A stretch of 56,104 nucleotides of DNA. Origin: Pseudomonadota bacterium. GTDB taxonomy: Bacteria > Pseudomonadota > Gammaproteobacteria > Xanthomonadales > Xanthomonadaceae. The stretch covers positions 1 through 56,104 of the forward strand of contig JAEWNY010000005.1 of NCBI GenBank assembly GCA_023461075.1. The letters run 5' to 3'. Under the pieces are notes generated by a model that was not told where the DNA came from, did not search any database, and worked only from the letters and a program-made list of their open reading frames with translations. Below, one piece after another: positions 1 to 11,187 of the stretch (positions are counted from its first letter, which is position 1; the number at the start of each line of letters is the position of its first letter). The position numbers and the translations under genes were made by a program.

Positions 1-1
1 C

Positions 2-1167
<1,166 letters not shown>

Positions 1168-1171
<4 letters not shown>

Positions 1172-3420
1172 GCACGCCTCCTTCCCCGGTCAATCCGAAC
1201 CTCCCGCCCGACCACGTCACCGTCTTCATCGACGGCGTCGAGCTGGCCACGCCCAAGAGCGCGATGATCATCCATGCCGCCGACAAGGCTGGCATCCCGA
1301 TCCCGCGCTTCTGCTACCACGACAAGCTGCCGATCGCCGCCAACTGCCGCATGTGCCTGGTGGAAGCGGAGATGGGTGGGCGCATGAGCCCGAAGCCGCT
1401 GCCGGCCTGCGCCACGCCGGTCGCCGATGGCATGAAGGTGTTCACGCGCAGCGAGAAAGCGCTGAAGTCGCAGCGCAACGTGATGGAATTCCTGCTGATC
1501 AACCATCCGCTGGATTGCCCGATCTGCGACCAGGGCGGCGAGTGCGAACTGCAGGACGTGTCGATGGGCTACGGCCGCGGCATCAGCCGTTATTCGGAGC
1601 GCAAGCGCGTGGTGGCCGACGAGGACATGGGTCCGCTTGTCGCGACCGAGATGACCCGGTGCATCCAGTGCACGCGTTGCATCCGTTTCACCGCCGACAT
1701 CGCCGGCACCTACGAGTTGGGCGGCATGTACCGCGGCGAGAACCTGCAGATCGGCACCTTCGACGGCAAGCCGCTGACCACCGAGCTGTCCGGCAACGTG
1801 ATTGATGTCTGCCCGGTCGGTGCGCTCACCAACAAGGTGTTCCAGTTTAAGGCGCGTCCGTGGGAACTGGTTGCCAAGGATTCGCTGGGCTTCCACGACG
1901 CGCTCGGCAGCAATCTGTTCCTGCACGCGCGCCGCGGCGACGTCATGCGCGCGGTGCCGCGCGACAACGAGGCGGTCAACGAATGTTGGTTGTCGGACCG
2001 CGACCGTTACGCGCACCAGGGCATGTATGCCGAGGATCGCGCGCTGAAGCCAATGATCCGGGTGGGCGAGGGCAGCGAGCTCGACGCCTTCCGCGAAGCG
2101 AACTGGGATGAAGCACTCAACGTCGCCGCGCAGGTGCTGCGCGAAAACGCGGGCGACGCGCTCGGCGTGCTGGTGCATCCGGCAACCTCCAACGAGGAGG
2201 GTGCCTTGCTGGCGCGCCTCGCGGATGCGCTCGGCAGCGGCAACATCGACCATCGCCTCAGCCAGCACGATCTTTCCGATGGCGCGGTCGCCGAAGTCTC
2301 CGGCGTGCCGGTCGAGGACATCGAGCACGCCGAGGCCGTGGTCATCGTGGGCTCCAACCTTCGCCACGAGGTGCCGCTGCTGCACCAACGCGTGCGCAAG
2401 GCCTGGAAGCGCGGCGCCAAGGTCTACTCGGTCAACCCGGTCGATTTCGATGTCGCTTTTGATCTTGCCGGCAAGGCCATCGTGCCGCCGTCGCAGCTGG
2501 CCGACGCACTCGCCACGCTCGATATCGGCCAAACCGAACGCGCGGTGGTGATCGTCGGCGCTGTCGCCGAGAACGGCGCGCATGCGTCCGCGATACGCAA
2601 GGCTGTGACTGGTTTCGCAGGCGAGACCGGCGCCCGCGTCTGCCGTATCCCGCAGGGCGCCAATGCGGTCGGCCTCGCCAACCTCGGCGTGCTGCCCAGC
2701 CAGCGCCCGACCCAGGACATGCTGCGCGAAGGTCGTCAGGCCTACGTCATCTATGGCATCGAGCCGGGCCTGGATTTCGCCGACCAAGGCGTGGCGATGC
2801 GCGCGCTCGGCAATGCGAAGACCGTAGCCTTCAGTCACTACGCGTGCCGCTCCACCCGCGCCGTCGCAGACTTGATCCTGCCGATCGCACTGCTGCCGGA
2901 AATCGAGGCAACGCTGACCAACATGGATGGCCGCGAACAGCGCACGCTCGCGGCCGGCAAACTGCGCGGGGATGTGCGCGAGGGCTGGCGCGTGCTGCGC
3001 GCACTCGGCACCTTGCTGGATGCGCCGGGCTTCGATGCCAACGACATCTCCGGACTGCGTGCGTCTATCCAGCCGCGCAAGGTCGAAGTTCGTTCGGCCA
3101 ATGTGCCGTCGCCGGGCGCGCCGGGCATCGAACTCGCCGTGTCGCAGGCGATCTATCGCGTCGATGGCACGGTTCGCCGCGCCGCGGCGCTGCAGGCGCA
3201 TCCGCTCACCGTCGGCGAACGTGCCGTGCTGCATCCGGAAACGGCGACATCCTCCGGCCTGAAGGATGGCGCGATGGGCAAGTTCTCCACCGCCGCCGGC
3301 ACCGCGACATTGCCGGTGGAAGTGAGCGACAAGGTCGCGCCCGGCGTGGTCTGGGTCGAGTCCGGTTACGGCGCCACCGCGCCGCTGGCCGCCGCGCGCG
3401 TGGAGGTCAAGCCGGCATGA
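1168..3420 (+). CDS. nuoG: NADH-quinone oxidoreductase subunit G
   Basis: Large Fe-S subunit of complex I (750 aa), carrying electrons from NuoEF towards NuoI/NuoB. The N-terminal 2Fe-2S domain has Cys49, Cys60, Cys63 and Cys81. The His/Cys-ligated N5 site is His113, Cys117, Cys120 and Cys126. The N4 site is Cys165, Cys168, Cys171 and Cys215 (VCPVGALTN). The rest is the molybdopterin-oxidoreductase-like domain, which is degenerate in this family and carries no cofactor. The start overlaps the nuoF stop by 4 bases and the stop overlaps the nuoH start by 4 bases, so it sits in one tightly packed operon. The length suits the gammaproteobacterial form without large insertions. Confidence 0.97.
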
Positions 3421-4499
3421 GTCATTACATCGACATGCTGCACGATTGGCTCATGCAGCTCGGCAACCTTGGCGTGGTGCTGTGGATCGTGCTCAAGATC
3501 CTGGCCATCGCGGTGCCGGTGATCATTACCGTCGCCATGTACGTGGTCTGGGAGCGCAAGCTGATCGGCTGGATGCACGTGCGCCACGGCCCGATGTACG
3601 TCGGCTTCGGCGTGTTCCAGGCCTTCGCCGACGTGTTCAAGCTGCTGTTCAAGGAAGTGGTGCAGCCCTCGCAGGCCAGCCGGTTCCTCTACATCCTTGC
3701 CCCGCTCATCGTGCTCGCGCCGTCGTTCGCGGCGTGGGCGGTGGTGCCCTTCGATGCGCAGGTGGTGCTGTCCAACGCCAATGTCGGCCTGTTGTATCTG
3801 CTGGCGATGACCTCGCTCGGCGTGTACGGCGTGATCTTGGCCGGCTGGGCGTCGAACTCCAAGTACGCATTCCTCGGCGCGATCCGCTCCGCCTCGCAGG
3901 TGGTCAGCTACGAAATCGCGATGGGCTTCGCCTTGGTCGGCGTGATGATCGCCGCCGGCAGCCTCAACATGAGCGAGATCGTGATGGCGCAGGCCGGCAA
4001 CGCCGGTTTCCTGGAATGGTTCTGGCTGCCGCTGCTGCCGCTGTTCCTGGTTTACTTCATCTCCGGCGTGGCCGAGACCAACCGTGCGCCGTTCGACGTC
4101 GTGGAAGGCGAATCGGAGATCGTCGCCGGCCACATGGTCGAGTACTCCGGCTCGCAGTTCGCGATCTTCTTCCTGGCCGAATACGCCAACATGATCCTGG
4201 TGAGCTTCCTCACCGCGCTGTTCTTCACCGGCGGCTGGCTTTCGCCGTTGCAGGGCTGGGTCGATCTGGGTGAGGTGCATTGGCTGGTGAACTGGATCTG
4301 GCAGGGCGGTTGGCCCTGGCTGTTCGCCAAGGTGTTCTTCTTCATGAGCTGCTTCATCTGGTTCCGCGCCTCGTTCCCGCGCTATCGCTACGACCAGATC
4401 ATGCGGCTGGGCTGGAAGGTCTTCATCCCGATCACCATCGCCTGGATCGCGGTGACCGCGCTGCTGGTGTTCTTCGGCGTCGTCAAGGCGGGGGTGTGA
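3417..4499 (+). CDS. nuoH: NADH-quinone oxidoreductase subunit H
   Basis: Membrane subunit of complex I (360 aa) that contacts the peripheral arm and forms part of the quinone-binding site and the first proton path. About eight hydrophobic helices are visible. The conserved loop VAETNRAPFDVVEGESEIVAGHMVEYSG-type acidic sequence lies at roughly residues 218-245. The frame is open much further upstream inside nuoG, but the ATG at 3417 gives the conserved N-terminus and overlaps the nuoG stop as ATGA, so it was chosen. Confidence 0.96.
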   Translation: MSHYIDMLHDWLMQLGNLGVVLWIVLKILAIAVPVIITVAMYVVWERKLIGWMHVRHGPMYVGFGVFQAFADVFKLLFKEVVQPSQASRFLYILAPLIVLAPSFAAWAVVPFDAQVVLSNANVGLLYLLAMTSLGVYGVILAGWASNSKYAFLGAIRSASQVVSYEIAMGFALVGVMIAAGSLNMSEIVMAQAGNAGFLEWFWLPLLPLFLVYFISGVAETNRAPFDVVEGESEIVAGHMVEYSGSQFAIFFLAEYANMILVSFLTALFFTGGWLSPLQGWVDLGEVHWLVNWIWQGGWPWLFAKVFFFMSCFIWFRASFPRYRYDQIMRLGWKVFIPITIAWIAVTALLVFFGVVKAGV

Positions 4500-4503
4500 G
4501 CCA

Positions 4504-4992
4504 ATGGACCGGATAACCCACTACTTTAAGAGCCTGATGCTGCTGGAACTCTTCCAGGGGCTGGGACTCACCTTCAAGTACATGCTGCGGCCGAAGTACA
4601 CCGTGATGTACCCGATGGAAAAGATCCCGCAATCGCCGCGTTTCCGCGGCATCCACGCCCTGCGCCGCTACCCGAACGGCGAGGAGCGCTGCATCGCCTG
4701 CAAGTTGTGCGAGGCGGTGTGCCCGGCACTGGCGATCACCATCGATTCGGAAAAGCGCGAGGATGGCACCCGCCGCACCACGCGTTACGACATCGACCTG
4801 TTCAAGTGCATCTTCTGCGGTTTCTGCGAGGAATCCTGCCCGGTGGACTCGATCGTCGAGACCCACGTGCACGAATACCACTTCGACCGGCGCGGCCAGA
4901 ACATCCTGACCAAGCCCACGCTGCTTGCGATCGGTGACCGGCTCGAGGCCGAGATCGCAGAGCGCCGCGCTGCCGACGCGCCTTTCCGTTGA
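4504..4992 (+). CDS. nuoI: NADH-quinone oxidoreductase subunit I
   Basis: Ferredoxin-like subunit of complex I (162 aa) that carries clusters N6a and N6b between NuoG and NuoB. Two classic C-x2-C-x2-C-x3-CP motifs are present: Cys63, Cys66, Cys69, Cys73 (CIACKLCEAVCP) and Cys102, Cys105, Cys108, Cys112 (CIFCGFCEESCP). It starts 4 bases after the nuoH stop and is followed by nuoJ after 7 bases. The length is typical. Confidence 0.97.
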   Translation: MDRITHYFKSLMLLELFQGLGLTFKYMLRPKYTVMYPMEKIPQSPRFRGIHALRRYPNGEERCIACKLCEAVCPALAITIDSEKREDGTRRTTRYDIDLFKCIFCGFCEESCPVDSIVETHVHEYHFDRRGQNILTKPTLLAIGDRLEAEIAERRAADAPFR

Positions 4993-4999
4993 GGATGAC

Positions 5000-5641
5000 A
5001 TGGCTTCCGTGATCACGCTTGCTTTCTACGTCTTCGCCGCCGCCGCGGTGATGTCGGCCGTCGGCGTCATCAGCGTCAAGAACCCGGTGCATGCGGCGCT
5101 GCTGCTCGTGCTGACCTTCTTCTCGGTGGCCTGCACCTGGATCATCGCGGGTGCGGAGTTCCTCGGCGTCGCGTTGATCCTGGTCTATGTCGGCGCGGTG
5201 ATGGTGTTGTTCCTGTTCGTGGTGATGATGCTGGATGTCGACACCACCCCGATGCGCGAGGGCTTCGTGCGCTACCTGCCGATCGGCCTGCTGGTCGCGG
5301 TGGTGATGCTGGTGGAGATCCTCACCCTGATCGGCATCAAGTCGCGGATGGCCGGCTTCGGCCCGGACGTGGTCGAGGCCAGCGGCGTCTCCAACACCAA
5401 GTGGCTGGCGCAGACGCTCTACACCAAGTTCCTGCTGCCGTTCGAACTGGCCGCGGTGATCCTGACCGTGGCGGTGATCGCGGCGGTGATGCTGACCCTG
5501 CGCCGTCGCAGCGGCATCAAGCACCAGAATCCGTCCGAGCAGTCGGCGGTACGCGCAGAAGACCGCATTCGCCTGGTCAAGATGGATGCGGTGCGTCCGC
5601 AGGCCGCCATCACCGGCACCGACAACGAGGAGGCCCGCTGA
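5000..5641 (+). CDS. nuoJ: NADH-quinone oxidoreductase subunit J
   Basis: Small membrane subunit of complex I (213 aa) in the proton-pumping arm, with about five transmembrane helices and the conserved glycine/valine-rich stretch LGVALILVYVGAVMVLFLFV around residues 54-73. The frame is open from 4925, but that extension overlaps nuoI. The ATG at 5000, preceded by GAGGATGAC, gives the conserved MASVITLAFYVF N-terminus and was chosen. The stop overlaps the nuoK start by one base (TGATG). Confidence 0.95.
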   Translation: MASVITLAFYVFAAAAVMSAVGVISVKNPVHAALLLVLTFFSVACTWIIAGAEFLGVALILVYVGAVMVLFLFVVMMLDVDTTPMREGFVRYLPIGLLVAVVMLVEILTLIGIKSRMAGFGPDVVEASGVSNTKWLAQTLYTKFLLPFELAAVILTVAVIAAVMLTLRRRSGIKHQNPSEQSAVRAEDRIRLVKMDAVRPQAAITGTDNEEAR

Positions 5642-5958
5642 TGCTGGACGTACCCGTGGGCCTCGGCCACTACCTCGCACTCGGCGCGGTGCTGCTGTGC
5701 ATCAGCATGGCCGGCATCTTCCTCAACCGGAAGAACGTGATCATCCTCCTGATGTCGCTGGAGCTGCTGCTGCTCAGCGTAAACATCAACTTCGTCGCGT
5801 TCTCGCGCCATCTGGGCGATGAGGCAGGGCAGATCTTCGTGTTCTTCATCCTGACCGTGGCGGCCGCCGAAGCCGCGATCGGCCTGGCGATCCTGGTCGC
5901 GCTGTTCCGCAGCCGACGCACCATCGAAGTGGTCAAGCTGGACAGCCTGCAAGGCTGA
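5641..5958 (+). CDS. nuoK: NADH-quinone oxidoreductase subunit K
   Basis: Small three-helix membrane subunit of complex I (105 aa), homologous to MnhC/MrpC. The conserved second helix around SLELLLLSVNINFV carries the buried glutamate used in proton transfer, and a second glutamate lies in the AAAEAAIGLAI helix. Start chosen at 5641, overlapping the nuoJ stop, rather than the upstream in-frame codons that lie within nuoJ. Confidence 0.96.
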   Translation: MLDVPVGLGHYLALGAVLLCISMAGIFLNRKNVIILLMSLELLLLSVNINFVAFSRHLGDEAGQIFVFFILTVAAAEAAIGLAILVALFRSRRTIEVVKLDSLQG

Positions 5959-5991
5959 TCGGGCGCGAAACCGCGAGAGCAAAGACTGACA

Positions 5992-8097
5992 ATGACCATC
6001 TCCACCACGCACCTGCTGATCATCGTCCTGGCACCACTGCTGGGCTCGATCCTGGCCGGCCTGTTCGGTCGACAGATCGGCCGCGCCGGCGCGCATACCG
6101 CGACGATCGCGGGTGTCGCGATCAGCTGCGCGTTGTCTCTGTACGTCCTCTGGCAACTGGTCGGGCAGGGCGCATCGCCGTATAACCAGAACATCTACAC
6201 CTGGTTCGAGATCGGCAGCTACGAAGCGCATGTCGGCTTCATGATCGACAAGCTGACCGCGATGATGATGGTGGTGGTGACCTTCGTCTCGCTGCTGGTA
6301 CACGTCTACACCATCGGCTACATGGCCGAGGACCCGGGCTACCAGCGCTTCTTCAGCTACATCTCATTGTTCACCTTCTCGATGTTGATGCTGGTGATGA
6401 GCAACAACTTCCTGCAGCTGTTCTTCGGCTGGGAAGCGGTGGGCCTGGTGTCATACCTGCTGATCGGTTTCTGGTTCAAGAAACCGACCGCGATCTTCGC
6501 CAACCTCAAGGCCTTCCTGGTCAATCGCGTCGGCGACTTCGGCTTCCTGCTCGGCATCGCGGCGATCCTGTACTGGTTCAAGACGCTCGATTACGGCACG
6601 GTGTTCGCCAACATCTCGGTGCTCTCCGGTCAGACCGTGCCGCATTTCGCCGGCTGGACCGCGGCGACCTTCATCTGCATCTGCCTGTTCATCGGTGCGA
6701 TGGGCAAGTCGGCGCAGGTGCCGCTGCACGTCTGGCTGCCGGATTCGATGGAAGGCCCGACCCCGATCTCCGCGCTGATCCATGCCGCGACCATGGTGAC
6801 CGCCGGCATCTTCATGGTGGCGCGGATGTCGCCGCTGTTCGAGCTTTCGCAGACCGCACTCAACTTCGTGCTGTTCATCGGCGCGACCACGGCGTTCTGG
6901 ACCGGGCTCATCGGCATCGTGCAGAACGACATCAAGCGAGTCGTCGCGTATTCCACGCTGTCACAGTTGGGCTACATGACGGTGGCACTCGGCGTGTCGG
7001 CGTACTCCGCGGCGGTGTTCCACCTGATGACGCATGCCTTCTTCAAGGCCCTGCTGTTCCTGGCCGCAGGCAGCGTCATCATCGGCATGCATCACGAGCA
7101 GGACATGCGAAAGATGGGTGGCCTGCGCAAGTACATGCCGATCACCTTCTGGACTTCGGTGATCGGTACGCTGGCGTTGGTGGCGACGCCGTTCTTCAGC
7201 GGCTACTACTCTAAGGACGCGATCATCGTCGCAGCCGGCGAGCACGCGCACGAAGCCGGCGGCTTCATCGCCAACTACGGCTACTGGGCGGTACTGCTCG
7301 GTGCCTTCGTCACGGCATTCTACAGCTTCCGGCTGCTGTACCTGACGTTCTTCGGACCGGAACGCTTCCGCGACGCTCACGATCATCATCATGGCGATGC
7401 GCATGCGACGGACGAGCACGCGATCGCCCATCACGATGCGCACGCTGACGCGCACCACGACGACGACCACGGCCATCACGGCCCGGTCGAGCCGCATGAA
7501 TCGCCGTGGGTCGTGACGTTGCCGCTGGTGCTGCTGGCGATCCCGTCGATCATCATCGGCTTCCTGACTGCCGGGCCGATGCTGTTCGGCACCGATTGGA
7601 GCGGCCACCACAAGCAGGCGCCGTTCTTCCAGGGCGCGATCGACCTGGCCCCGGCACGTGACGTGATGGCCAGGATCGGCGCCGAGGAGTGGCACGGACC
7701 CATCCAGTTCGCCCTGCATGGTTTCCTGACGCCGGCGTTCTGGCTGGCGCTGGCCGGCTTCGCGCTGGCGACGTTGATGTACATCGTCAAGCCGGAACTT
7801 CCCGCCAAGGCGGCGCGCATCTTCCGCCTGCCGATCCGCATCCTCGAGGAGAAGTACGGCTTTGACAAGCTGTGGATCAATGGCTTTGCCGGCGGTGGCG
7901 TGCTGCTCGGCAAGGCGTTCCGCTGGTTCGATTCGGCGGTGATCGACCGCGGCATCGTCGAGAACAGTGCCGGCGCGGTCGGCCAGGTCGCCGGCCAGGT
8001 GCGCAAGGTGCAGAACGGTCGCCTGTACAGCTATGCGTTCGCGATGATCATCGGTTTGATCGTGTTGCTGGCGTGGCTGATCAAGGCATGGACATGA
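5992..8097 (+). CDS. nuoL: NADH-quinone oxidoreductase subunit L
   Basis: Large antiporter-like proton-pumping subunit of complex I (701 aa), including the long lateral helix at its C-terminus. Antiporter-type signatures are visible, such as FFGWEAVGLVSYLLIGFW and the HVWLPDSMEGPTPISALIHAATMV block around residues 244-267. An unusual His/Asp-rich segment at residues 463-496 (bases 7378-7479) has 14 histidines in 34 residues and falls in a loop between helices (see findings). It starts 33 bases after nuoK with GAGAGCAAAGACTGACA upstream. Confidence 0.96.
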   Translation: MTISTTHLLIIVLAPLLGSILAGLFGRQIGRAGAHTATIAGVAISCALSLYVLWQLVGQGASPYNQNIYTWFEIGSYEAHVGFMIDKLTAMMMVVVTFVSLLVHVYTIGYMAEDPGYQRFFSYISLFTFSMLMLVMSNNFLQLFFGWEAVGLVSYLLIGFWFKKPTAIFANLKAFLVNRVGDFGFLLGIAAILYWFKTLDYGTVFANISVLSGQTVPHFAGWTAATFICICLFIGAMGKSAQVPLHVWLPDSMEGPTPISALIHAATMVTAGIFMVARMSPLFELSQTALNFVLFIGATTAFWTGLIGIVQNDIKRVVAYSTLSQLGYMTVALGVSAYSAAVFHLMTHAFFKALLFLAAGSVIIGMHHEQDMRKMGGLRKYMPITFWTSVIGTLALVATPFFSGYYSKDAIIVAAGEHAHEAGGFIANYGYWAVLLGAFVTAFYSFRLLYLTFFGPERFRDAHDHHHGDAHATDEHAIAHHDAHADAHHDDDHGHHGPVEPHESPWVVTLPLVLLAIPSIIIGFLTAGPMLFGTDWSGHHKQAPFFQGAIDLAPARDVMARIGAEEWHGPIQFALHGFLTPAFWLALAGFALATLMYIVKPELPAKAARIFRLPIRILEEKYGFDKLWINGFAGGGVLLGKAFRWFDSAVIDRGIVENSAGAVGQVAGQVRKVQNGRLYSYAFAMIIGLIVLLAWLIKAWT

Positions 8098-8146
8098 GGC
8101 AGGTGCGAGCGATGCGTGTGGGCAAGACCGACCAAGGATGTGACCT

Positions 8147-9667
8147 GTGAGCCAGTTGCCTCTGCTCAGTCTGCTGATCTGGCTGCCGATCCTCGGCGGC
8201 GCCGCGCTGCTGGCGATGGGCCGGATGCCGGCCAATACCTCGCGCTGGAGCGCGCTGGCGATCACCGCGGTGGTGATGCTGCTCAGCTTCGGCCTGTTCA
8301 CCGGCTTCGACCACGCCAATGCGGGCATGCAGTTCGTCGAGAACAAGGCGTGGATCCCGGCGTTCGACATCTTCTATCACCTCGGTGCCGACGGCATCTC
8401 GGTTGCATTGATCATCCTCACCACCATCACCTCGCTGCTGGTGGTGCTGGGCGCGTGGGGTTCGGTGGATGACCGCGTCAACCAGTACATGGCGGCCTTC
8501 CTGATCCTCGAAGGGCTGATGGTTGGCGTGTTCGCCGCGCTCGACGCGGTGCTGTTCTACGTGTTCTTCGAGGGCATGCTGATCCCGATGTTCATCATCA
8601 TCGGCGTCTGGGGCGGCCCGCGCCGGGTCTACGCATCGGTCAAGTTCTTCCTCTACACCTTCCTCGGCTCGCTGTTCATGCTGGTTGGCCTGGTCTACCT
8701 GTACATGAAAGGCGGCAGCTGGCAGCTGGCCGACATGGCTTCGCTGCCGTTGACGATGAAGGAGCAGACCTGGCTGTTCTTCGCCTTCCTGGTCGCCTTC
8801 GCAGTCAAGGTGCCGATGTTCCCGGTCCACACCTGGTTGCCGGACGCGCACGTCGAGGCGCCGACCGCAGGCTCGGTGGTGCTGGCGGCGATCATGCTGA
8901 AGATCGGCGGCTACGGCTTCCTGCGCTTCAACCTGCCCATCGTGCCCGATGCCAGCCACGAATTCGCCTGGGTGGTACTGGCGCTGTCGATCGTTGCCAT
9001 CGTCTACATCGGCCTCGTGGCGCTGGTGCAGGACGACATGAAGAAGCTGATCGCCTATTCGTCGATCTCGCACATGGGCTTCGTGACGCTCGGCATCTTC
9101 ATCGCGATGGGGTTGGTGCGCGATGCCGGCAATGTCGATGCCGCGCGGCTCGGCCTGCAGGGCGCGATGGTGCAGATGATCTCGCACGGCTTCATTTCCG
9201 GCGCGATGTTCTCCTGCGTCGGCGTGCTCTACGACCGCATGCACAGCCGCATGATCCGCGATTACGGCGGGGTGGTGAACACGATGCCGTGGTTCGCCGC
9301 GTTCTTCGTGCTGTTCGCTTTCGCCAACTCCGGCCTGCCCGCGACCAGCGGCTTCGTCGGCGAGTTCATGGTGATCCTGGCCAGCTTCCAGCAGCACCCG
9401 CTGCTGGCGTTCGCCGCGGCCACCACGCTGATCACCGGCGCGGCCTACACGCTGTGGCTGACCAAGCGCGTCATCTGGGGCAAGGTCAACAATCCGCACG
9501 TCGCCGAACTCACCGACATCAACAAGCGCGAGGGCATCGTGCTGGCCGCGTTCGCCGCTGGCGTGCTGGTGATCGGCCTGTGGCCGAAGCCCCTGACCGA
9601 TCTGATGGAGCCGTCCATCGCGCAACTGGCGACCCAGATCGCCACCAGCAAGCTTTCCGGACCCTGA
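8147..9667 (+). CDS. nuoM: NADH-quinone oxidoreductase subunit M
   Basis: Antiporter-like proton-pumping membrane subunit of complex I (506 aa). Conserved features include the FFEGMLIPMFIIIGVWGG segment with its key glutamate and the FPVHTWLPDAHVEAPTAGSV block. The start is a GTG at 8147, preceded by an AAGGA-type ribosome-binding site near 8133; the encoded MSQLPLLSLLIWLP matches the expected N-terminus. It lies 49 bases after nuoL and 3 bases before nuoN. Confidence 0.95.
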   Translation: MSQLPLLSLLIWLPILGGAALLAMGRMPANTSRWSALAITAVVMLLSFGLFTGFDHANAGMQFVENKAWIPAFDIFYHLGADGISVALIILTTITSLLVVLGAWGSVDDRVNQYMAAFLILEGLMVGVFAALDAVLFYVFFEGMLIPMFIIIGVWGGPRRVYASVKFFLYTFLGSLFMLVGLVYLYMKGGSWQLADMASLPLTMKEQTWLFFAFLVAFAVKVPMFPVHTWLPDAHVEAPTAGSVVLAAIMLKIGGYGFLRFNLPIVPDASHEFAWVVLALSIVAIVYIGLVALVQDDMKKLIAYSSISHMGFVTLGIFIAMGLVRDAGNVDAARLGLQGAMVQMISHGFISGAMFSCVGVLYDRMHSRMIRDYGGVVNTMPWFAAFFVLFAFANSGLPATSGFVGEFMVILASFQQHPLLAFAAATTLITGAAYTLWLTKRVIWGKVNNPHVAELTDINKREGIVLAAFAAGVLVIGLWPKPLTDLMEPSIAQLATQIATSKLSGP

Positions 9668-9670
9668 TCG

Positions 9671-11125
9671 ATGGCCAACACCCTGACCGCCCTCAATTCC
9701 GCCGATCTCTGGCCGCTGCTGCCCGAGCTGGTGCTGGCCGGCGCTGCCTTCGCGCTGCTGCTGTTCGACCTGTTCTTCGATGCACGCCAGCAAGGCCGCA
9801 CCCAGCTGTTGTCGATGCTGGTGCTGATGGGAGTCGGCTTGCTCGCCGTGACCGGCGTCGGCGGCAACGGCATCGTCATGCACGAGATGTTCGTGCGCGA
9901 TGGCCTGGCCAACCTGGCCAAGGGCGTCATCTGTTTCGCCAGTGCCGCAGTGCTGGCCTACGGCTTCGACTACTTCAAAGAGCGCGGCAGCTACAAGGGC
10001 GAAGTGCCGATCCTGGTGCTGTTCGCCACGCTCGGCATGATGCTGCTGGTTTCCTCCAACAATCTGGTGATGGTCTACATCGGCCTGGAAATGCTGGCGC
10101 TGTGCTCGTACGCGCTGGTGGCACTGGAGCGCGAAAGCCCGCTCGCCACGGAGGCCGGCATGAAGTACTTCGTGCTCGGCGCGCTGGCATCGGGCATGTT
10201 GTTGTACGGCATGTCGCTGGTCTACGGCGCCGCCGGATCACTCGACTTGCCGGTGATTCGCATGGTCGCCGAATCAGGCGACAACGCCCAGTTGCTGATG
10301 GCGGGGATGGTCTTCATGGTCGCGGGTGTCGCGTTCAAGCTGGGCGCCGCGCCCTTCCACATGTGGCTGCCCGACGTCTACCAGGGCGCACCGACGCCAA
10401 TCACCATGTTCATCGGCGCCGGTCCCAAGGTCGCCGCATTCGTGATGGCCTATCGCCTGCTGGAGGCCGGCCTGGGCCCGCTCGACGACAAGTGGCGCGT
10501 GCTGATCGGTGGCCTGTCCGCGCTGTCTCTCATCGTCGGCAACCTGATGGCGCTGGCGCAGACTAACCTCAAGCGCATGCTCGCGTATTCGACGGTCTCG
10601 CACATCGGTTTCCTGCTGATGGGCCTGGCGGGCGGCGGCAACGTCGGCTATGGGGCAGCGCTGTTCTACGCGGTGGTCTACGCGTTGACGACGGTGGCGG
10701 CATTCGGCGCGATCATCCTGATGTCGCGTCGCGGCTTCGAAGCCGAAGAGATCTCCGATTACCGGGGCCTTGCCAAGCGCAATCCGTGGATGGCCTTCCT
10801 GGTGCTGTGCGTGATGGCCTCGCTGGCCGGCCTGCCGCCCTTCATCGGTTTCTTCGCCAAGCTCGACGTGATACGCGCGGCCCTGCAGGGCGACATGCTG
10901 TGGCTGGCGATCGTCGGCATCGTCTTTGCGGTGGTCGGCGCGTTCTACTACCTGCGCGTGATCAAGGCGATGTATTTCGAGGATGCCGGCGAGGGTGCCT
11001 TCGCCGACGCGCGCGACAACCGCGGCATGCGCACGCTGTTCGCGGTCAACGCGATGCTGCTGCTGGTGTTGAGCCTGGGCCTCGGCCCGATCATGACGTG
11101 GTGCCGGATGGCCTTCGCGGCCTGA
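9671..11125 (+). CDS. nuoN: NADH-quinone oxidoreductase subunit N
   Basis: Third antiporter-like proton-pumping subunit of complex I (484 aa) and the last gene of the operon. Conserved elements include the LEMLALCSYALVALERES region with the essential Glu and the KLGAAPFHMWLPDVYQGAPT block. No strong terminator hairpin was seen directly after the stop; the initiator tRNA promoter begins 20 bases downstream. Confidence 0.96.
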   Translation: MANTLTALNSADLWPLLPELVLAGAAFALLLFDLFFDARQQGRTQLLSMLVLMGVGLLAVTGVGGNGIVMHEMFVRDGLANLAKGVICFASAAVLAYGFDYFKERGSYKGEVPILVLFATLGMMLLVSSNNLVMVYIGLEMLALCSYALVALERESPLATEAGMKYFVLGALASGMLLYGMSLVYGAAGSLDLPVIRMVAESGDNAQLLMAGMVFMVAGVAFKLGAAPFHMWLPDVYQGAPTPITMFIGAGPKVAAFVMAYRLLEAGLGPLDDKWRVLIGGLSALSLIVGNLMALAQTNLKRMLAYSTVSHIGFLLMGLAGGGNVGYGAALFYAVVYALTTVAAFGAIILMSRRGFEAEEISDYRGLAKRNPWMAFLVLCVMASLAGLPPFIGFFAKLDVIRAALQGDMLWLAIVGIVFAVVGAFYYLRVIKAMYFEDAGEGAFADARDNRGMRTLFAVNAMLLLVLSLGLGPIMTWCRMAFAA

Positions 11126-11145
11126 ACAAAGGCGCAGTTGCCGGC

Positions 11146-11174
11146 TTGCATGAATAGCCGGCTTCGCGCATAAT
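11146..11174 (+). promoter_or_regulatory. sigma70-type promoter of the tRNA-fMet gene
   Basis: TTGCAT (11146-11151), a 17-base spacer and CATAAT (11169-11174). This predicts transcription starting near 11181, about 7 bases before the mature tRNA. Spacing and both hexamers fit the consensus closely, so the tRNA can be expressed independently of nuo. Confidence 0.7.
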
Positions 11175-11187
11175 CTCGCTCCTCTGC

